Source: Achromobacter deleyi
GTDB taxonomy: Bacteria; Pseudomonadota; Gammaproteobacteria; Burkholderiales; Burkholderiaceae_B
Reading direction: 5' to 3'
Assembly (NCBI RefSeq): GCF_016127315.1
Contig: NZ_CP065997.1
Location: 5,580,001 to 5,644,000 of the forward strand
Length of the DNA stretch: 64,000 bases
Shown: one piece after another, positions 63,165-64,000 of the stretch
How the letters are laid out: each line of letters starts with the position of its first letter
Numbering within the stretch: position 1 is the first letter of the stretch
Position numbers and translations under genes: made by a program
Notes under the pieces: generated by a model
The model's input: only the letters and a program-made list of their open reading frames with translations
The model's database searches: none
Told to the model about the DNA's origin: nothing

Positions 63165-64000
63165 ATGGAGGCTGACTCAACCCCTCGCCGCCGTCCCGTG
63201 ACAGATTCGTCCCCGCCTCCCGGAAACGCCAGGTTCTATTTCCGCTCATTGATCGTCGCCGCGCTGGTCGCGATCACCATGTTGTGGGCGACGCCCCGGC
63301 TGACGCCCAGTTCGGATCTGCTGACCTACGCCATTGCCCGACTGCAGGCGCGGCTGGTGGGCGGCTATTACAGCCCCGCGCATCGCAACGACACCACCGT
63401 GGTGCTGATCGACGACGATTCGCTCGATCCGCAAAAAGGCGCCTGGCCCGTCCCCTACCGCACGCATGCCCGCTGGCTGCGCAATATCGGCCTGATCCAC
63501 AAGCCCCGCGCCATCTTCCTTGACATCACCTTCGGCCGCGAACGGGACGACCCGACCTTGCCGGAGCTGGTCTCTGCCCTGTGCGAGCTGCGGGACGCCG
63601 GCGTGCCGGTGTTCCTGGCCGCGCTGCCTGGCGACGATGGCGGACTGCGGCTGCGCGATGGCCTGGCCACGCCGGCCGGCCAGCCGCCCTGCTTCACCCT
63701 GGTGGACGTGCGCTATTCGGCCAGCAAGGTCGACCGGCTGGTGTGGAGTTATCCGCTCTGGTCCGACGGCGACACGCGCAGCGCCGCGCTGGCGATGGCG
63801 CAGGACGTGGCCGGCATCGCGCTGCTCAAGGGCGAAGAGGCCATGGCCCTGACCTGGGGGGTCGACAACCTGGGCCAGCGGCCTTTCTCGCCCGACTGCC
63901 GCCTGGCGCGCGGCGGCTATCCCGAAATGCTGCCGGGTTACGTGCGCAGGCTGCTGTACGGCCCCGAGGCGAGCAAGCCGATCTGCCCCTACACCCGCAC
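63165..64000 (+). CDS. CHASE2-domain membrane sensor protein, 3' end cut by window edge
   Basis: About 278 residues are visible of an extracytoplasmic sensor. One helix (about residues 28-45, [16 protein letters not shown]) is followed by the CHASE2 region with [27 protein letters not shown] and [17 protein letters not shown], both diagnostic. The output domain (histidine kinase, adenylate cyclase or diguanylate cyclase) lies beyond the edge. An in-frame GTG at 63198 is an alternative start. It is divergent from the ABC-F gene. Confidence 0.88.
   Translation, partial: MEADSTPRRRPVTDSSPPPGNARFYFRSLIVAALVAITMLWATPRLTPSSDLLTYAIARLQARLVGGYYSPAHRNDTTVVLIDDDSLDPQKGAWPVPYRTHARWLRNIGLIHKPRAIFLDITFGRERDDPTLPELVSALCELRDAGVPVFLAALPGDDGGLRLRDGLATPAGQPPCFTLVDVRYSASKVDRLVWSYPLWSDGDTRSAALAMAQDVAGIALLKGEEAMALTWGVDNLGQRPFSPDCRLARGGYPEMLPGYVRRLLYGPEASKPICPYTR

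Noticed and set aside
1..64000. Prophage, insertion sequence, CRISPR array, rRNA or riboswitch
   Set aside because: No transposase, integrase, phage structural gene, regular short repeats, rRNA or known riboswitch core was recognised anywhere in the window.

Overview
The window is high-GC, densely coded and free of phage or insertion-sequence genes. It looks like chromosome of a beta-proteobacterium of the Alcaligenaceae (Achromobacter or Bordetella type). The basis is the family composition: many solute-binding-protein transporters (two TRAP, one branched-chain-type ABC, one iron/PotA-type ABC and one NitT/TauT-type ABC), a beta-proteobacterial general porin, FabV, a peroxiredoxin-glutaredoxin fusion, and a surE-pcm-nlpD operon. 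The genus is inferred, not proven. No rRNA, tRNA or CRISPR was found.

Left part (1-22.6 kb): the 5' part of nudC (minus); a TRAP operon (dctP-dctQ-dctM, plus) ending in a strong terminator; a general porin; a livKHMGF operon (minus). Then comes an all-minus catabolic-looking cluster at 10.0-18.5 kb: a LysR gene, a second TRAP system, a DUF2848 protein, an amidase, a second LysR gene closely related to the first, and a DUF1445 putative hydro-lyase. A 25-bp element, 20/25 identical between its two copies, lies upstream of dctP and upstream of the DUF1445 gene, each time just behind one of the paralogous LysR genes. This is the best candidate for an undescribed system here. A DMT exporter, fabV, serB and a GcvA-like LysR follow.

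Middle part (22.8-46.6 kb): an iron/PotA-type ABC operon; ybbA and tesA, divergent with overlapping start codons; ppiD; then a decayed stretch (30.1-30.97 kb) with a twice-deleted M20 carboxypeptidase remnant and a large inverted-repeat element. After it come glycerophosphodiesterase, rlmJ, a three-gene unit (small membrane protein, AraC regulator, SDR), an aromatic amino acid ammonia-lyase with a translationally coupled GntR regulator, a dihydrolipoamide-dehydrogenase-like flavoprotein, a peroxiredoxin-glutaredoxin fusion, a complete copper module (HMA chaperone, copA, cueR with two divergent CueR-type promoters), rlmD, a TorF-type porin and a Spy-like periplasmic protein.

Right part (46.8-64 kb): surE-pcm-nlpD-exonuclease (minus), plsY, tsaD, a purine permease, a VOC protein, a luciferase-like monooxygenase, thioredoxin, a YigZ-family protein, a NitT/TauT-type ABC operon that carries a second unrelated binding protein, an MFS transporter, an ABC-F ATPase and the start of a CHASE2 sensor gene cut by the window edge.

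Most operons are tightly packed (ATGA overlaps at dctQ-dctM, lyase-GntR, nlpD-exonuclease and the small membrane protein-AraC pair). Start codons were chosen by ribosome-binding site, signal peptide and family alignment from memory. Many upstream in-frame extensions are antisense or neighbour-gene shadows and were trimmed.
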